From the NCBI GenBank assembly GCA_047628755.1, contig JBLHVV010000119.1:1-8526 (forward strand): a stretch of DNA of 8,526 bases, in the 5' to 3' direction. Position numbers and translations under genes: made by a program. The stretch comes from Bermanella sp047628755 (GTDB lineage Bacteria > Pseudomonadota > Gammaproteobacteria > Pseudomonadales > Oceanobacteraceae). The notes beneath the pieces were generated by a model that saw only the letters and a program-made list of their open reading frames with translations, was not told the DNA's origin and did no database searches. How positions within the stretch are numbered: position 1 is the first letter of the stretch; every line of letters begins with the position of its first letter. Shown piece after piece: positions 7,148-8,526 of this stretch.

Positions 7148-7696
7148 TTGAAAATATTTTTTATATTACTAATTTGTTTTGGTATATCTTTAACCGCCTC
7201 AGCTGGCACCTACAATTACGCCGACATCGGATTCGGAATATCTAAAATCAGCAGCTCAACTGATAATGAAGAAATTGATGATGATGTTGATAAATTAGAT
7301 CTTATTGGGGCGTTTAAGGTGGCAACAGGTTCTAGAATAGGTCGCAGTGTCCATACTTGGTTCGAACTTTCTTATATATACCAAGAGCCAAGAAAAATTG
7401 TTGAATCTGAAGTAACTAATCATTATTTTTTAGCAGGTCTAAAATTTACCACTGATCCAAAATCCGATTTATCCACATTTTTTAAATTGTCTGGAGGAAA
7501 AGTTTTTAGTAAATTAAGCCAACCATCTGGTGCTTCTAGCGACTCTGCTATGGTTTATTCAGGATCACTAGGAACCAGCTTTAGATTAAATAAAAAGCAA
7601 TCCATAAACTTTGAAGTGCAATCAATATTTTCTGAAATAGAAACGGGTAGTTTGTATAATAACTTTTTTATTGTGTCTTTAAATCAGTTCCTCTAA
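7148..7696 (+). CDS. Small secreted protein, probable outer-membrane beta-barrel
   Basis: Read from TTG 7148, which has a good Shine-Dalgarno, this is a 182-residue protein with a classic signal peptide: MK, a hydrophobic core of about 13 residues, then a TASA site giving likely cleavage after A19. The mature part of about 163 residues has alternating polar and hydrophobic strands with aromatic girdle-like residues (YNYADIGFGIS, TWFELSYIYQE, NHYFLAGLKF, STFFKLSGGKVF, SINFEVQSIF, FFIVSLNQFL), as expected for a small 8-stranded OmpA/OmpW-like barrel. An acidic cluster at 39-51 could be an exposed loop. The last residue is L rather than the usual F, with F next to last. No named family was recognised and the function is unknown. 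No ATG is available at the right place. A broken relative follows downstream. Confidence 0.7.
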   Translation: MKIFFILLICFGISLTASAGTYNYADIGFGISKISSSTDNEEIDDDVDKLDLIGAFKVATGSRIGRSVHTWFELSYIYQEPRKIVESEVTNHYFLAGLKFTTDPKSDLSTFFKLSGGKVFSKLSQPSGASSDSAMVYSGSLGTSFRLNKKQSINFEVQSIFSEIETGSLYNNFFIVSLNQFL

Positions 7697-7914
7697 TCAT
7701 TCCAACACTACTCATCTTTTATTATAAAAACCTATAAAATTCAACTGACCTTTACGGTCTACAGGTTATTATTTCATCGCTACGTAGTCTATATAACTTA
7801 AATACCAGTCAAACGGACTCGTATCGCTTATACTATCTAAATCTTATGATTAATTTATAATCGGCTCTTACTTCTCACAGATAATTCTTGTTTCAACTTC
7901 ATAAAGACACACCC
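7697..7914 (+). other. Intergenic leader region of the decayed paralogue
   Basis: This AT-rich, non-coding stretch resembles the region before the intact barrel gene. Shared blocks are TGACCTTTAC, GTTATTATTTCA and TTGTTTCAACT, in the same order. The last block lies exactly 27 bases before the TTG in both copies. No clear GC-rich terminator was seen for the upstream gene. Confidence 0.6.
7745..7772 (+). promoter_or_regulatory. Promoter module 2, upstream of the pseudogene
   Basis: CTGACC (7745-7750) and TATTAT (7767-7772) are separated by 16 bases, as in module 1. GACCTTTAC and GTTATTATTTCA are conserved. The -35 has lost its first T, so it may be weaker. Here GACC and GGTC also form a short dyad (GACCTTTACGGTC). 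Confidence 0.5.
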
Positions 7915-8308
7915 TTGAATATTATACTTTCGTTCTGATTATTTTTTCATTTCGTCTGACGCTTTTGCCGATTCTTATAATTATGCGGTGATGATACTCA
8001 CCCTAGCATGTTTAATATTTACTGCTGATCCTAGAGTTAGCTTATCTTCTTTTTTAAAACTAGGTGGGAGAGAGTATTTAAAAAAAGCGAGTCTCTGTTA
8101 GGTTCAGATATTATTCCCATTGAATTAAAAGCAGTGAATATTGGAATAATATTCATTGGAGAATGACCCAGTTACCATCAAGGTGGTGATTGGATCCGTG
8201 GTTTTTAGCAAAAATAAAATATGGAAAGACGTTAACCTAGAAGTTGAAACCTGGATAAACCTTAAGGATGATGAAATAAGTGCTTTCCCTTTTATAGAAC
8301 CTGAGTAA
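7915..8308 (+). pseudogene. Decayed paralogue of the upstream beta-barrel gene
   Basis: This is a relative of the gene at 7148-7696, broken in several ways. It begins at a TTG 27 bases after TTGTTTCAACT, as the intact gene does, but the Shine-Dalgarno is degraded to AAAGAC. TGA stops the TTG frame after seven codons. A net loss of 2 bases in the signal-peptide region shifts the frame, after which DAFADSYNYA matches the intact TASAGTYNYA. About 190 bases are then missing, and the text resumes with LIFTADPRVSLSSFLKLGGR against LKFTTDPKSDLSTFFKLSGG. TAG 8099-8101 and further stops follow. From about 8165 GSVVFSKNKIWKDVNLEVE parallels GSLGTSFRLNKKQSINFEVQ, ending at TAA 8306. The copy also has about 57 extra bases before this last block, so it is a diverged paralogue rather than a fresh duplicate. 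It probably makes no functional product. Confidence 0.8.
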
Positions 8309-8342
8309 TTTTATGACACACCTTGATATCTCAGTTCTCGTT

Positions 8343-8371
8343 AGCTGCAAATATTATTTTGCAGCTTGTTT
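8343..8371 (+). terminator. Hairpin, probable terminator after the pseudogene
   Basis: AGCTGCAAA (8343-8351) and TTTGCAGCT (8358-8366) form a perfect 9-bp stem with a TATTAT loop. The tail TGTTT is short and interrupted, so termination may be inefficient. It lies 34 bases after the pseudogene stop. Confidence 0.55.
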
Positions 8372-8445
8372 ATGGTCTCCTCAATTTTAAATACACTTTA
8401 TAAAACAGTTACATATAGGTTTCCCTTTCATTCTGTATTTTTTAA

Positions 8446-8473
8446 TTGACCTTTTCAGACTACCCGCTAAAAT
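8446..8473 (+). promoter_or_regulatory. Promoter module 3 at the right edge
   Basis: TTGACC (8446-8451) and TAAAAT (8468-8473) are again 16 bases apart, with GACCTTTT over the -35. Similarity to modules 1 and 2 fades after the -10. No coding start appears before the window ends, so the gene it would serve lies beyond the edge. The rest of 8309-8526 is AT-rich with nothing else recognised. Confidence 0.45.
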
Positions 8474-8526
8474 TGTCTAAAAATTAAATGTCATAATAGA
8501 TATTAATTTTCACCCTATGATACAAG

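Noticed and set aside
8133..8151. Inverted repeat GAATATT...AATATTC inside the pseudogene
   Set aside because: It is short, pure AT apart from the ends, and expected by chance in such AT-rich DNA. There is no T-tract or link to a start.

Overview
This is a chromosomal segment of low-to-moderate GC content from a gammaproteobacterium. The gene set and order (a lipid A-type acyltransferase, glyQ, glyS, gmhB) resemble the block found near the origin in Pseudomonas and its marine relatives (Oceanospirillales/Cellvibrionales-like). The Gram-negative envelope functions and the split alpha/beta glycyl-tRNA synthetase fit this. The species cannot be named from the sequence alone.

Layout. 1-598 (minus strand): the N-terminal two thirds or so of an LpxL/HtrB-family acyltransferase, running off the left edge. 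599-724: divergent intergenic region. 725-3021 (plus): a two-gene signalling operon, a receiver-TPR response regulator of VieB-like architecture followed by a small soluble histidine kinase with no sensor domain. 3022-3161: intergenic region with a good sigma70-type promoter. 3162-6261: glyQ and glyS, ten bases apart, ended by a strong intrinsic terminator at 6289-6309. 6375-6923: gmhB, the heptose bisphosphate phosphatase of LPS inner-core synthesis. 6924-8526: an AT-rich accessory stretch. It holds one intact small secreted protein, probably an outer-membrane beta-barrel, read from a TTG start. Behind it lies a broken, diverged paralogue, then a hairpin, then a third copy of the same promoter-like module at the right edge.

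How the genes fit together. The acyltransferase and GmhB serve the lipid A and core parts of LPS. GlyQS is the housekeeping glycyl-tRNA synthetase. The receiver-TPR/kinase pair lies between them and is probably a self-contained cytoplasmic phosphorelay whose output is protein-protein contact rather than DNA binding. The least ordinary part is the right end. There a promoter and leader module (GACCTTT overlapping the -35, a 16-bp spacer, an AT-rich -10) recurs about every 700-750 bp. Behind the first copy is an intact beta-barrel-like gene and behind the second its decayed relative, which suggests a tandem family of envelope proteins in birth-and-death evolution. No CRISPR array, tRNA, rRNA, transposase or integrase was seen.
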